Shown here one piece after another: positions 1 through 9,704 of a DNA stretch of 64,000 nt. The notes under the pieces are model-generated. The model ran no database searches. It worked only from the letters and a program-made list of their open reading frames with translations, and was not told the DNA's origin. Numbering within the stretch: position 1 is the first letter of the stretch; each line of letters opens with the position of its first letter. Made by a program: the position numbers and the translations under genes. The stretch is from Bathynomus jamesi (taxonomy: Eukaryota > Arthropoda > Malacostraca > Isopoda > Cirolanidae): NCBI GenBank assembly GCA_023014485.1, contig JAJOZX010002584.1:310001-374000 (forward strand), in the 5' to 3' direction.

Positions 1-1090
1 AAAGCCTTCGATAAATGTGACCATGGAATTATAGCACACAAACTTACTGTAAGAATACAGGAATTACTGGAAAGCTGCGAAGATAGATATTTAATTTCTT
101 GACGTAAAGAACAGTACTACCTCCCTTGCTGTTCATAATAATGATTGCAGATATTGATGCAGATATCAGTGACAGTATTGTATCATGTTTCGCAGAAGAC
201 ACAAAAATATGCAAGGAAATATTGAACGACGTGACATAGAAAGATTACAAAACGACATTGAAACACTATTCCAGTGGGCAGAAGACAACAATATGAAGTT
301 CAACGAAGAAAAATTCCAACTTCTAAGATATGTTAATAACAAGGAGCTAGAGAAAAAAAGGGAACAAAACTCTGCAAGCCAAACAGATAACACCAAATCC
401 ACAAGTCAGGGATCTTGGAGTAATAATGTCGGATACAGAATTCAGAGAGCACTATAAAATCAAAATTACAACGGCTAGAAAAATAATGGGAATCATCTGG
501 AGGAGTTTCCGCAGCAGAAAAACAAACATCATGCTCAAATTATGGAAGAGTCTAGTCCTACCAATAATTGAGTATTGCTCAGTACTCACAAGCCCATACA
601 GAAAACGAGACATTGCGAACATTGAAGCTATACAAGGGACTTTTACATCCAAGAAAGAGGAAACGGAAGGTGAAGACTACTGGTCACGACTACAATCACT
701 GAAACTCTACTCTCTCGAAAGAAGGCACAAGCGGTACACAATAATATACATATAGAAAATACTTGAGGGCTCTGTCCCGAGCTTTAGTAATGAAATGGAA
801 ACAAACTGGAATGAGAGAAGAGGCAGATTTTGTACGATCCCAGCTGCAGTGGGACAAGGGGCCATGAAAACGAGGATGGAAAATACCCTCAGAATACGAG
901 GCCCAAAGCTTTTCAATGTCCTCCCAAAAGAAGTGAGGAATCTCTAGCACACCTACCTGAATAACTTCAAGAACCAGCTGACAGATTCGTGTGCAAAGTC
1001 CCTAACGAGCCTTGCGTGGTTGGCTACGAGGGCAGGAGGAGATCAGACAGCAATTCCCTCCTTCACCAAATCCCGAAAATGGGGCGGGAT
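1..1090 (+). pseudogene. CR1/Jockey-type LINE reverse transcriptase, 3' fragment
   Basis: The first bases encode KAFDKCDHGIIAHKL, the reverse-transcriptase motif region around the first catalytic aspartate of non-LTR retrotransposons. Further on come LVLPIIEYCSVLTSPY and YWSRLQSLKLYSLERRHKR, which are the post-palm and thumb signatures of CR1/Jockey-like RTs, then GPKLFNVLPKEVRNL near 900-945, the usual C-terminus. Reading frames change several times, and a stop replaces the expected Trp at about 753-755, so this is a dead copy. The 5' part lies outside the window. No poly-A or target duplication is evident. Confidence 0.85.
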
Positions 1091-1297
1091 GTTGAAGAGG
1101 GGTCGACCGTAGGTCGATCCTGAACCATCGTTCGAACTCACCTAAAGTACAGTTGCATATGTAATGTTCCTCGCCAAACTGGCGACTCCATACATGTGGC
1201 AATGCCGCAGTGATAGTCAAGGTACCCCAACTGGGGGAAGGTGGGGTGGAGGGGGGACAACCGAGTCCAACAACATATAACATTGACATACAGGTAA

Positions 1298-1503
1298 GGC
1301 GCCGTTCAAAAATTACGTAACGCTATTTTTGCTAAAACCTGACACCCCTCCCTGTAACGTTCCGTAACGTGTGGGGTGTAGGGTGTGGGAAGTGTTACAT
1401 AACATCTTAGAGGGTGCCTGGTCTCGCTTTACAGAACGTTCCTGGTGGATCTGGGGTGTCAAGTTTTAGCAAAAATAGCGTTACGTAATTTTTGAACGGC
1501 CCC
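1298..1503. mobile_element. MITE with about 50 bp inverted repeats and TAA target duplication
   Basis: The ends begin GGCGCCGTTCAAAAATTACG and, on the other strand, GGGGCCGTTCAAAAATTACG, and the complementarity continues for about 50 bp through CGCTATTTTTGCTAAAAC. TAA occurs directly outside both ends (1295-1297 and 1504-1506). It is 206 bp with no ORF. GGG/GGC ends plus a 3 bp TWA-type duplication are typical of PIF/Harbinger non-autonomous elements; that class assignment is inference. Confidence 0.8.
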
Positions 1504-1533
1504 TAATTATAATGTATATCTGTGTTCATGAAG

Positions 1534-1632
1534 ATAAACGATTAATATGATCGTGAACAGCGTTGAACTCCATGTTCACTCGTCTTATACAATAATAAGG
1601 TTCCATTATGATTACTGCAAGTCTATATGAAC
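1534..1632 (+). repeat. Dispersed repeat, copy 1 (inverted partner at 49543-49640)
   Basis: About 100 bp from ATTAATATGATCGTGAACAG to AGTCTATATGAAC matches the reverse complement of 49543-49640 at roughly 85 % by eye. No coding potential. Probably part of an old unclassified interspersed repeat. Confidence 0.6.
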
Positions 1633-1832
1633 AGATACCACAATACAACTTTTTATATACTAGTTAATTTGAACTAAAAATAGACATTACACAACCATCC
1701 TCCACACTCCCTCATTCTCCTTCCCTACCCAGAAGTCTAACGTATATTAAATTATTATGTAACAATACTAATAAAGCTGCTTGTAGAGTCCGTGTGCAGC
1801 TTTAAAACTTTACTAACTTACGAATCTACACG

Positions 1833-1833
<1 letters not shown>

Positions 1834-1887
<54 letters not shown>
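1834..1887. repeat. (TA)n microsatellite
   Basis: About 54 bp of alternating TA. Many transposons in this window sit beside or inside such TA tracts, in line with the TA target preference of Tc1/mariner elements. Confidence 0.95.
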
Positions 1888-1891
<4 letters not shown>

Positions 1892-2558
1892 TGGCATTGA
1901 GCGAAAAAAAGATTGAGACAGTGTGAGAGATATCGAGGTAGAGGGGCAGCGAGAGTTAGTGGGAAATGGCTTATCGATTGTTACACAAAGACCTTGTTAA
2001 TAGTTTCGATCTGAATAACAGTAACCGATTATCAAAATCACCTAAGAATAATCCACGGTTATATTAACATAAACATATTTATGTATAGTCATAAATTCAT
2101 ACAATATTATAGTAATGTTTTTGAAGTCACGTTGATGGGCCAAACCGTGGTGTTGACATGGTTCCTTACTGTCGCCGTCCAGGAGAGACTACATATGGGC
2201 TTGTGAGTGGAAACCATAAGGTGACGGTTGTATGAAGCAGGATATCACCACCGATTTGTGGCTGATGCCTATTATATTAATAGTGTTTTCCAGATTGTAT
2301 TTGTATTATCAATGTGGAGAGATAATGATTTAATCACGATGGACAGATAAACCCATTAATGTTTTCCAGATTTCCTGTTGCATTATCAATGTGGAGATAT
2401 TATTAGATCTTAACAAGGAATATATATATGTACAATAAAACACGAATTCTTTATTACAACAAATATGCAATGGTTGAAAATGTTTTACTAAATAGTTTAT
2501 CATACAAAATGCTCACAATTTGCCATAGATTAACGGCACAGTTATACCCGGTTCATAG
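1888..2558. other. Non-coding stretch with a short imperfect tandem duplication
   Basis: No supported gene. At about 2275-2400 a block running from ATTAATAGTGTTTTCCAGAT to ATCAATGTGGAGA is repeated with a period near 78 bp and moderate divergence. Confidence 0.5.
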
Positions 2559-3560
2559 TTAGTATTTGGTCCATCCCCCATTATTGTCTATTACATCTTG
2601 TAATCTGTGTGGCAAAGATGCAAAATGGTTATGTATGATGTGTGGTTCCTTCGGAACATCTCCCACTCAGCCATAGTGTGATCCAGCAGTTGGCTGCTGG
2701 TCCGCTCCTGCCCAGGCTCCCACGAGTTCACCACATTCCCCATACGTTCTCAATACGGTTAAGGTCACACCGCTTACTAGGCCAGTCCAGTAGTTCTAGA
2801 TTTCGCTGCTCCTAGAACCACCTTCTAATAATCCTGGCGGTGTGGATGGGAGCGTTGTCCTGCAAATGGATTTTAAATATTAAAAGTAAAATTATATCTC
2901 ATTCATACGCTTCATCAGTAATCCACTATTCGAGATAGGTTTTAACCCCTATGTATTAGGGATTTCTCTCAGCTAAATGTAATTGTGTGCCGTTATACAA
3001 ATAATACAGTCTGCAGTTATCGTGGATAAAATCCTAAAGTGTTGTCATAATAATGAAAGAGTTAAAGAACAATGTAAATGTGGAAACCGGACATACAAAT
3101 GCGTGTAATACATAAATTTTACTCCAGTAATAGTATAATATTCTATAACACACAAATACAACATACCTGCATAAAGATAATCTGCTTAGGATAGGGCGAG
3201 GCATACGCGCGTACAGAAGGCAGCATCACCTCCTCCATGATCTCTATATGTTGATCTTCTGTAAACCTCAAGTGGATCTCAGTCAGCTCTCCTAGTCTTC
3301 GCAGGTGCATCCCTCCCCATACATTTGCCGTCACGTGCCCGCTCCGTGCTACTTCGTAAATATATGGAGGGCATATCTCGTGTTGTCCTGTCGCCAACAC
3401 TGAAGACGGCCATGAATTGTGGACGCAAACGTCTTTTCAGAGAAGATAACTCTGCTCCAGTATGCGAGATCATCATTTATATGCTGGCGAGCAAACGAGA
3501 GCCTGAGTAGCATGGCCGCAAAATAGGAGAGTGCATATGCAATTGCAATGTTGCAAAGGG
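2559..3560 (-). pseudogene. Tc1-like transposase relic with a GT-AG intron
   Basis: On the minus strand the order is: TFASTIHGRLQCWRQDNTRY around 3500 (region of the first catalytic Asp, which is missing here: FSEKTF instead of a FSDEKTF-type motif); VTANVWGGMHLRRLGELTEI; LPSVRAYASPYPKQIIFMQ ending at 3167; then DNAPIHTARIIRR resuming at 2859; then WPSKRCDLNRIENVWG, and a C-terminus DNNGGWTKY before the stop at 2559-2561. Between FMQ and DNAP lies 2860-3166, with CAG|GTATGT at its 5' end and ATTTGCAG| at its 3' end, that is a 307 bp spliceosomal intron. Spacing from the second Asp to the Glu is about 35 residues. A TAG stop after RRWF and the lost first Asp show it is inactive. Confidence 0.8.
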
Positions 3561-3890
3561 GGGTAATGCTACAAATGGGATGGGGTAATAGGGGGTGGGG
3601 ATATGCAACAAGGGTAGAAGGGGTAGACCCCAAGTTGCATGAAGGGGTGGGGGTAATGGGGGAGGAGGTTGTGCAAGAAAGGGGTGGAAGGTAACCCCAA
3701 GTTGCATGAAAGGGGGAGCTTTGGGGGGAGAGGGAGGATGACCTCCCCCCAAAGGGAATGACCCTAACCTAAGACGGTAAACCCTAACGTTGGGGGAGAA
3801 GGTAGGAGGGCCTCCCCCAAAGGGTTATCGCTAACCTAAGAAGGTAAACCTTAACCTAAGAGAGGAGAGGGAGAGCATCCTTTCGCCTGG
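3540..3890. repeat. Purine-rich low-complexity tract with telomere-like fragments
   Basis: Strong G/A bias on the plus strand, with recurring blocks such as AACCCCAAGTTGCATGAA and CCTAACCTAAG(A/G)(A/C)GGTAAACC. Proline-rich frames on the opposite strand are artefacts of this composition. Degenerate CCTAA motifs recall telomere repeats but never form a clean tandem array. Confidence 0.55.
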
Positions 3891-4235
3891 ACCGCCAGAC
3901 ACATAATAAAGCTCTTGGTCTTTGCACTTGGCTTAGAAGGTCTTTATCAGCCAGTTGACTTAATCAGTCAGTTGGGTTAGAAGGCTTAATCTGGCTTAGA
4001 TGGCGTAAATGGCATCTTTCGGTGTATTATTATATATATATATATCATTAACTTTAGAGTTGCCAGATTGCTCTATTTATTTAATTAAAGGAGATGTTCT
4101 TGACAATTGGCTTAGAAATCTTAAGCAACCAGTTGCCTTAGTGTATACATACAGTATATGTATTTAATGAAGGTGCATTGTTTGTATATATTCCTATCAC
4201 CCCAGTTTTTCCTTAATATCGTTTATTTATATATA
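3891..4235. other. Non-coding, AT-rich with short direct repeats
   Basis: No gene. Variants of GGCTTAGAAGGTCTT and CAGTTGACTTA recur between 3930 and 4140, suggesting a decayed short tandem repeat; a short (TA)n tract lies at 4030-4044. Confidence 0.4.
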
Positions 4236-4271
4236 CCGGGTGTCCCAATAAAATGTTTACACATCATAGTA

Positions 4272-4305
<34 letters not shown>

Positions 4306-4306
<1 letters not shown>

Positions 4307-4415
4307 GGGAATGAACTCAGAATGGTCCCCTGAGTTTTTTATGATACACACAGACAGTGCATGGAACAAGGAACTCTTCTGGGATAATTAAATCCACTAT
4401 AGTCCGAATAAGTAA
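4306..4415 (-). repeat. Repeat unit shared with the 11457-11614 hairpin
   Basis: Carries AACTCAGAATGGTCCCCTGA and GTGCATGGAACAAGGAACTC, both also present in the hairpin element at 11457-11614. It abuts a (TA)n tract on its left (4274-4300). No ORF. It looks like half of the palindromic repeat seen there. Confidence 0.6.
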
Positions 4416-4606
4416 TGGTAAATGACAAATACCATAGTTTTTTTTTTCATGATGCTAGCCCGACGTGGGCAACGGGTCACTCGCAAAGAGATGATAGTAA
4501 TATGTGCTGATGTATTAGTATATTTATAGTACTTAGTAATAGTAGTATAGTAGTATAGTAATGGTGTATTGTACTTAAATAACAGTAGTATCCCTTGTTA
4601 CAGGAA

Positions 4607-5557
4607 ATGGCGGCATTGCAGTTATCGATTGAGCAACGTAAGTGGATTCTGAAGCACTACTGGAAGACGGAGAATGTGGCTGAGGTACAGAGACATTGGA
4701 AAAATGAGTTTGGAACATTACCACCATCACGGTTAACAATTACAAGATTACGTGATAAGTTTGAGACTGAAGGAACAGTGCAAAACGTCAACAAAGGCCG
4801 ATCTGGAAGACGTCGCACTTCAACTGACAATGAAAGTGTTGAGACCGTGTTACAGGCCTTCACAAACTCTCCAAATAAGTCTACAAGGCAATGTTCTCGT
4901 GAGACTGGTGTTTCTAAATCCAGCGTTCATCGCATTTTTCGACGTGAAAAGTGGAAACCGTACATACCTAGACTGCTCCATGCAATGAATGAGGACGATC
5001 CAGATCGTCGAAAGGAATTTTGTGAGTGGTTTTTGCACATATGTGATGAAAAACAATCTTTTCCTGATTTCATTGTCTGGTCCGATGAAGCCACTTTTAA
5101 ACTTAATGGTACTATCAATCGACACAAATGTGTGTACTGGGCCACCGAAAATCCAAACGTAACAGAAGAACGAGCAGTTAATCAACCAGGAGTGTCAGTG
5201 TGGTGTGGTCTGTCTTCCAGAGGACTGATAGGGCCATTTTTCTTTGAGGACACTGTCACAGGTGCTACTTACTTATCAATGCTGCAAGAAAACATTGTAC
5301 CTTCAATCAGAGCTCTTTTTCTGGAGGAAGAGTGTTACTTTCAACAGGATGGCGCGCCACCACATCACCACAATGACGTTAGAAATTTTCTCAATGTTTG
5401 TTTTCCTAGAAGATGGAAAGTATGTAGGGGATGTACGGAGTATCCACCACGATCTACTGACTTAACACCCTTAGACTTTTACTTATGGAGCACTCTGAAG
5501 AACTGTTTGCTGAAAAACCAAGGACACTACAGGCCTCGAGACACGAAATTGAAATAG
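4607..5557 (+). pseudogene. DD41D mariner-like transposase, 3' frameshifted
   Basis: Cut-and-paste transposase. Residues 1-110 form paired helix-turn-helix domains ([27 protein letters not shown] linker, [20 protein letters not shown]). The catalytic core has [10 protein letters not shown] (first Asp), FQQDGAPPH (second Asp) and [12 protein letters not shown] (third Asp); 41 residues separate the second and third. The ATG at 4607 precedes [10 protein letters not shown]. Near 5515 the frame shifts: the family C-terminus ([16 protein letters not shown].., ARRCQKCIDASG) continues in another frame to about 5665, with one more stop. The protein therefore lacks its last 45-50 residues. Confidence 0.85.
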
Positions 5558-5826
5558 CATGTGCTAACATTCCACTCCGAACAAAACGAACAGTATGCCG
5601 ATCTGTTGCGCGCCGTTGTCAAAAATGTATTGATGCTAGTGGCTGACATTTTGAACATTTAAAACATTAAAGTAAGCAGCACAACCATGAAGGTATTGAC
5701 GCTGGTGGCTGATATTTCGAACACTTAAACATTAAAGAAGCCTATTTGCTATCTATTTACTCTCCGCCTATTTTGCTTATTGATATATATGTTAATATCA
5801 TGTGTAAGCATTTTTTTGGGACACTT

Positions 5827-5828
<2 letters not shown>

Positions 5829-5864
<36 letters not shown>
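5829..5864. repeat. (TA)n microsatellite
   Basis: Alternating TA directly outside the right end of the DD41D mariner. Confidence 0.9.
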
Positions 5865-5865
<1 letters not shown>

Positions 5866-6108
5866 CCAGGAAAGCATTTATTCGATAATAAAACACAAGT
5901 ACATCATTCTGTTTATTAAGACGAATTATTGGAAATAATTTCATGAAATATATAGAAAACAAATATACAATCAAAATAGTTTAGAAAAAATCTATGCACA
6001 CTTTAAACGATATATATATATATATATATATAACGTAAAGAACGACGCTTGTATAGGAGAATATTCCGCGCAAGAATGAGGAAGGAGAACGAAACATATG
6101 AAAAAATG

Positions 6109-6185
6109 AGGTAACCACCCGGGAATCGAACCCGGGATCTTCCGATTGCCGGTCAGATATGATAACCATTACACCATGGGCCTCA
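6109..6185 (-). tRNA. tRNA-like block (pol III A and B boxes), unit 1
   Basis: On the minus strand: A box TGGTGTAATGG and B box GGTTCGATTCC, both close to consensus. The T arm pairs perfectly (CCGGG / CCCGG) and the anticodon arm pairs as TCTGA / TCGGA around the loop CCGGCAA, which would give anticodon GGC (Ala). However position 33 is C instead of U and the acceptor stem does not pair over 7 bp, so a functional tRNA is unlikely; more probably a SINE head. Confidence 0.45.
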
Positions 6186-6533
6186 CTCAATCAAATGCCG
6201 TAATTCTCCTACATACGCGCAGAAACCAATGCACCAAGGGGGCACCTCTCGCATGCCGTACATTATATACATTTTAACTGCAAACACGCAGTATAATCAA
6301 CGTAAAGAACGACGCTTCTATAGGAGAATATTCCGCGCAACCGGGTGGTTACCTCATTTTTTCATTTGTTTCGTTCTCCCTCCTCATTCTTGCGCGGAAT
6401 ATTCTCCTATACAAGCGTCGTTCTTTACTGCGTGTTTGCAGTTAAAATGTATATAATGTACGGCATGCGAGAGGTGCCCCCTTGGGGCATTGGTTTCTGC
6501 GCGTATGTAGGAGAATTACGGCATTTGATGGAG

Positions 6534-6612
6534 TGAGGCCCATGGTGTAATGGTTATCATATCAGACCGGCAATCGGAAGATCCCGGGTTCGATTCCCGG
6601 GTGGTTACCTCA
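6534..6612 (+). tRNA. tRNA-like block, unit 2
   Basis: Same A and B boxes as unit 1, with one substitution in the anticodon stem (ATCAGACC instead of ATCTGACC). The acceptor mismatches are shared with the other units, so they predate multiplication of the array. Confidence 0.45.
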
Positions 6613-6800
6613 TTTTTTCATTTGTTTCGTTCTCCCTCCTCAATCTTGCGCGGAATATTCTCCTATACAAGCGTCGTTCTTTACGTTAATTTTACTGCGT
6701 GTTTGCAGTTAAAATGTATATAATGTACGGCATGCGGAAGGTGCCCCCTTGGGGCATTGGTTTCTGCGCGTATGTAGGAGAATTACGGCATTTGATTGAG

Positions 6801-6879
6801 TGAGGCCCATGGTGTAATGGTTATCATATCTGACCGGCAATCGGAAGATCCCGGGTTCGATTCCCGGGTGGTTACCTCA
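6801..6879 (+). tRNA. tRNA-like block, unit 3
   Basis: Identical in A box, anticodon arm and B box to unit 1. Flanking TGAGG and CCTCA are complementary across the block, giving an extended outer stem that does not correspond to a canonical acceptor arm. Confidence 0.45.
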
Positions 6880-7067
6880 TTTTTTCATTTGTTTCGTTCT
6901 CCCTCCTCATTCTTGCGATGAATATTCTCCTATACAAGCGTCGTTCTTTACGCTAATTATACTGCGTGTTTGCAGTTAAAATGTATATAATGTACGGCAT
7001 GCGGGAGGTGCCCCCTTGGGGCATTGGTTTCTGCGCGTATGTAGGAGAATTACGGCATTTGATGTAG

Positions 7068-7146
7068 TGAGGCCCATGGTGTAATGGTTATCATATCTGA
7101 CCGGCAATCGGAAGATCCCGGGTTCGATTCCCGGGTGGTTACCTCA
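7068..7146 (+). tRNA. tRNA-like block, unit 4
   Basis: Same sequence as unit 3 through the B box; the downstream spacer differs slightly (CATTGTGTCATTTG). Last copy before the (CA)n(TA)n tract. Confidence 0.45.
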
Positions 7147-7250
7147 TTGTGTCATTTGTTTCGTTCTCCCTCCTCATTCTTGCAAGGAATATTCTCCTAT
7201 ACAAGCGTCGTTCTTTACGTTAATTATACTGCGTGTTTGGAGTTAAAATG

Positions 7251-7251
7251 T

Positions 7252-7302
<51 letters not shown>
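7251..7302. repeat. (CA)n(TA)n microsatellite
   Basis: A short ACACAC run changes into alternating TA; it marks the right edge of the tRNA-like array. Confidence 0.9.
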
Positions 7303-7305
<3 letters not shown>

Positions 7306-7317
7306 TTAGATATAAAA

Positions 7318-7540
7318 ATAGTACAGGAGAAATCTATATACACATTTATTTTAAATAATAATAATTAAATTTTAACAAATATATAGAAAATAAATATACA
7401 TTCAAAAAATAATATTTAAACATCAAAACAATAATAGTACAGGAGAAATCTACGTACACATTTATATTAACTAATAATTATAAAATTTTAACAAATGTAT
7501 AGAAAATAAATACACTGCAAAATAATATACATTAAAATAC
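7318..7540 (+). repeat. Two tandem copies of an AT-rich unit of about 115 bp
   Basis: AGTACAGGAGAAATCTA..TTTTAACAAAT(A/G)TATAGAAAATAAATA occurs at about 7318 and again at about 7436. A related stretch lies on the other side of the tRNA-like array (5940-6000), so the array appears to be inserted in, or bounded by, this repeat. Confidence 0.6.
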
Positions 7541-7547
7541 ATACTCT

Positions 7548-7916
7548 TTATGTTCTACTGCGCTTAACTAAAATACTAAACTTGCACGTGATCGCTTCTA
7601 CAGTTACATCATTGTTGCCTTGTACTATGCAATAAATACGATTTAACATTAATTCACCGCTCACGGTATGTGGATGCCTATATTCGAAGTAAAGGGCCTT
7701 CAATTCGTTCAATACTATTTTTGTGCCCACTTTAAGTTCGGTTGGGAAGTTATCACTTTCTTTAAACACGGACAGAATACAATCAAAAGCGCACAAATAG
7801 GGCATCGTTAGCCACAACATCATTATTAAATTCAAGTTTATAACACTCCTTTCCAATCGATGGTTTATTCTTACTGATCCGCGATTTTCAACCGTGAACT
7901 CTTCTTCACAATGCAT
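7548..7916 (-). CDS. Unrecognised protein, open frame 1 of a minus-strand group
   Basis: 122-residue open frame from an ATG at 7916, ending ..FSILVKRSRT. I recognise no family. It contains a hydrophobic stretch NLIMMLWLTMPYLCAFDCIL (residues about 29-48) that could be a buried helix. It is followed upstream on the same strand by the frames at 7962-8360 and 8962-9486. Length and amino-acid balance in an AT-rich region suggest real coding origin. Position downstream of the P1 polymerase on the same strand allows it to be an accessory Polinton gene, but this is speculation. Confidence 0.4.
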   Translation of the reverse strand: MHCEEEFTVENRGSVRINHRLERSVINLNLIMMLWLTMPYLCAFDCILSVFKESDNFPTELKVGTKIVLNELKALYFEYRHPHTVSGELMLNRIYCIVQGNNDVTVEAITCKFSILVKRSRT

Positions 7917-7961
7917 ATCAGCAGTTGAAATAATCTTCTAAGTCGTAGCAACAACTGCTCA

Positions 7962-8360
7962 TTATATAAAAAATAGTTCTTCAGGGTGAACGGTGTAGAT
8001 GAGCTCAGCCCTGTACCGCTCAAGTCCTTTGTACCAAAGTTCATGATATTTCGAAGAGTCTAAACCATTTAAATGAGCATCCAATTCTAGACCATTCTCG
8101 CCATGTTCATTCCTACACTCGGTAAACCCATCGAACAGAGCGGTGTATGCGTATTCAAGAACCGTATCAAAATAAAGCATATCCGTAACACGTGCGTCTA
8201 ATATCGGCTTCAGCTTGCTGAAACCGACGATTTCAAACATTCTGTAGAGGATGAAACGGTTCCGCGTGGGTACAAGGACGTTATTATCAGCTGCATTCTT
8301 CCACATCAGCCGTATATCAATGCATGGCTGGTCGCGATTTATACTGTACATAACGTACAA
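7962..8360 (-). CDS. Unrecognised protein, open frame 2 of a minus-strand group
   Basis: 132-residue open frame, ending ..ELIYTVHPEELFFI, with balanced composition and charged and aromatic residues spread evenly, unlike chance frames nearby. Segments such as RNRFILYRMFEIVGFSKLK and YHELWYKGLERYRAEL look like a folded helical protein. No motif recognised. It lies 45 bp upstream of the frame at 7548-7916 on the same strand and may be a further exon or gene of the same unit. Confidence 0.4.
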   Translation of the reverse strand: MYVMYSINRDQPCIDIRLMWKNAADNNVLVPTRNRFILYRMFEIVGFSKLKPILDARVTDMLYFDTVLEYAYTALFDGFTECRNEHGENGLELDAHLNGLDSSKYHELWYKGLERYRAELIYTVHPEELFFI

Positions 8361-8611
8361 ACAATGGCATATGAGGGGTCATCATTAATCTGTTCTCTTC
8401 TTGGACCTATACCTGCAGGATTTTTATAACGATCCTCGCTCCACTTCTCAACTATCACGAAGACTCTATTCTTCTCCTCAACACTTAAATAATAACATTC
8501 CGTTTACCAGAGTTTGTTTATCTACAAGTCGTTTCAAATACATACTAGTTAACGGCACCGGTTTTACGCCTGAACACACGCAATGACTTCATCACGGACA
8601 CAACGTATACA

Positions 8612-8800
8612 TCATTGAGAATGCTGCTCAGTGGAAGTTCCATCGTATTCTATTGTGAGGAGTGCACGTCGGGTAGGTTCAATTTCTGAGATGACCATGA
8701 GCAGCCGGTGCGCGGTTTGGCACGGAGACAGGTGTGGGAAACGAGTCACACCATAAGTTAATGAATCGTGTACGGTGTTGTTCCAGCGTGAAAGAATCAT
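8612..8800 (-). CDS. Unrecognised short open frame between the larger minus-strand frames
   Basis: 62 residues (RWNNTVHDSLTYGVTRF.. to ..SIEYDG-like end). No family recognised. It is kept because it lies in line with the frames at 8962-9486 and 7962-8360; it could be a fragment of one decayed gene or noise. Confidence 0.2.
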   Translation of the reverse strand: MILSRWNNTVHDSLTYGVTRFPHLSPCQTAHRLLMVISEIEPTRRALLTIEYDGTSTEQHSQ

Positions 8801-8961
8801 GTGAATACCTGTACCCGATTATACTGGGCAATCGTTAAGAGAATTTTTTCATCTGCGACACATGAAGTAATATCGGCTTTAATGTTTTATCACTCCCACT
8901 CCCCAGAATGCGCATCAGACAATTTTGTTCAGGGGTATTTTCACGAACTAAACACATTTTA

Positions 8962-9486
8962 TTAACACTCCGGCGCACTATTTGAGAGAAACATGTGTCC
9001 ATATTGATCCTTTTTGCTTAAAAAGAGATACTCGTCTCTAAATTCTATTAAAAACTCACACAGGCCTTTAGCCATAACCTCACTGCAAACCTCGTCGTGA
9101 TATATATGAATGTAATGATAAAAATACTTCAGATTGTCCATTATAACAAGATTTACATTCGCAGCCCCAGGGTACGAGTACTCGGTATGATGCAGCATGA
9201 CATAATACCGCTTGTCGTACCACTCATCAACAAGACTCACTAACCATACTCGTTGTTTCTCTTCTGCACGTGTTGTTTCTTCAAAGTCACGATATATGTA
9301 AGCTTTTACGCAGTTTAGTCTTACAACATAGTCCATTAAATCGTATGTGCCACGAAATCCTGCATTGCTCCCGCCAGAATTGCCGTAGAGTATTTGAACC
9401 TCTTGTTCCTCAAGCTTCGCACGGTTCAATGTAGCCTTAAAAGTCTCAAAGAAGGTAGGACAAGGGTGTTTTTCAGTATCCACCAC
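8962..9486 (-). CDS. Unrecognised 174-residue protein
   Basis: Longest frame of the 7.5-9.5 kb minus-strand group: ATG at 9486, stop at 8962-8964, ending ..FLSNSAPEC. Composition is clearly protein-like, with blocks YDLMDYVVRLNCVKAYIYRD, WLVSLVDEWYDKRYYVM and LCEFLIEFRDEYLFL that predict an alpha/beta fold. No catalytic motif seen and no family recognised. On the same strand as, and beyond the 3' end of, the P1 polymerase, separated by two MITEs. Confidence 0.5.
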   Translation of the reverse strand: MVDTEKHPCPTFFETFKATLNRAKLEEQEVQILYGNSGGSNAGFRGTYDLMDYVVRLNCVKAYIYRDFEETTRAEEKQRVWLVSLVDEWYDKRYYVMLHHTEYSYPGAANVNLVIMDNLKYFYHYIHIYHDEVCSEVMAKGLCEFLIEFRDEYLFLSKKDQYGHMFLSNSAPEC

Positions 9487-9704
9487 ATCTGTAGACTTTA
9501 CCGAATACCACTACATAAACGTCAAGCACGCAATATCAAAGGTAGCCATCACTATTTCTCGTCTACGTGAGAATTCTTCAAAATACACGTCTGAGATCCA
9601 AGGCTTTCAGTGGTCAACTGAGCACGCAGGGGTGGAGATATGCCAAGGTAGTAGCAGGAGTCACGTGATCTTTGATCGATCATACAGGGGGCGGAGCTTA
9701 GGAC

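Larger units (their letters stand above)
4236..5828 (+). mobile_element. Mariner-superfamily transposon, DD41D type
   Basis: The ends read CCGGGTGTCCCAATAAAATG and, on the other strand, CCAAGTGTCCCAAAAAAATG, followed on both sides by ..TTACACAT; TA flanks both ends. The element holds one transposase ORF (4607-5557). Between the left inverted repeat and the ORF, a (TA)n tract plus a 110 bp foreign repeat (4306-4415) has been inserted. Related copies lie at 38249-38658 and 44474-46083. Confidence 0.85.
6032..7250. repeat. Head-to-head array of about 267 bp units carrying tRNA-like heads
   Basis: One unit on the minus strand (6032-6300) and a partial second (6301-6340) meet plus-strand units at about 6341. 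The plus units repeat with the period of their tRNA-like heads (starts 6534, 6801, 7068: spacing 267 and 267). Each unit has a tRNA-like block, then CATTTGTTTCGTTCTCCCTC, CAAGCGTCGTTCTTTACG, GTTTGCAGTTAAAATGTATA, a GGCATGCG(A/G)(A/G)AGGTGCCCC block and GTAGGAGAATTACGGCATTT. The array is bounded by (TA)n on the left and (CA)n(TA)n on the right. A tandem multimer of a tRNA-derived SINE fits best; a decayed tRNA gene cluster is the alternative. Confidence 0.8.

Noticed and set aside
1002..1289. 95-residue open frame on the minus strand
   Set aside because: Antisense to the LINE 3' end, no conserved motif.
3477..3752. Proline-rich open frame on the minus strand
   Set aside because: Created by the purine-rich low-complexity tract; no protein character otherwise.
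3540..3890. Interstitial telomere array
   Set aside because: CCTAA motifs are scattered and degenerate, never tandem.
6109..7146. Four functional tRNA-Ala genes
   Set aside because: Acceptor arms do not pair over 7 bp and the anticodon loop lacks U33, so these are listed as tRNA-like blocks only.
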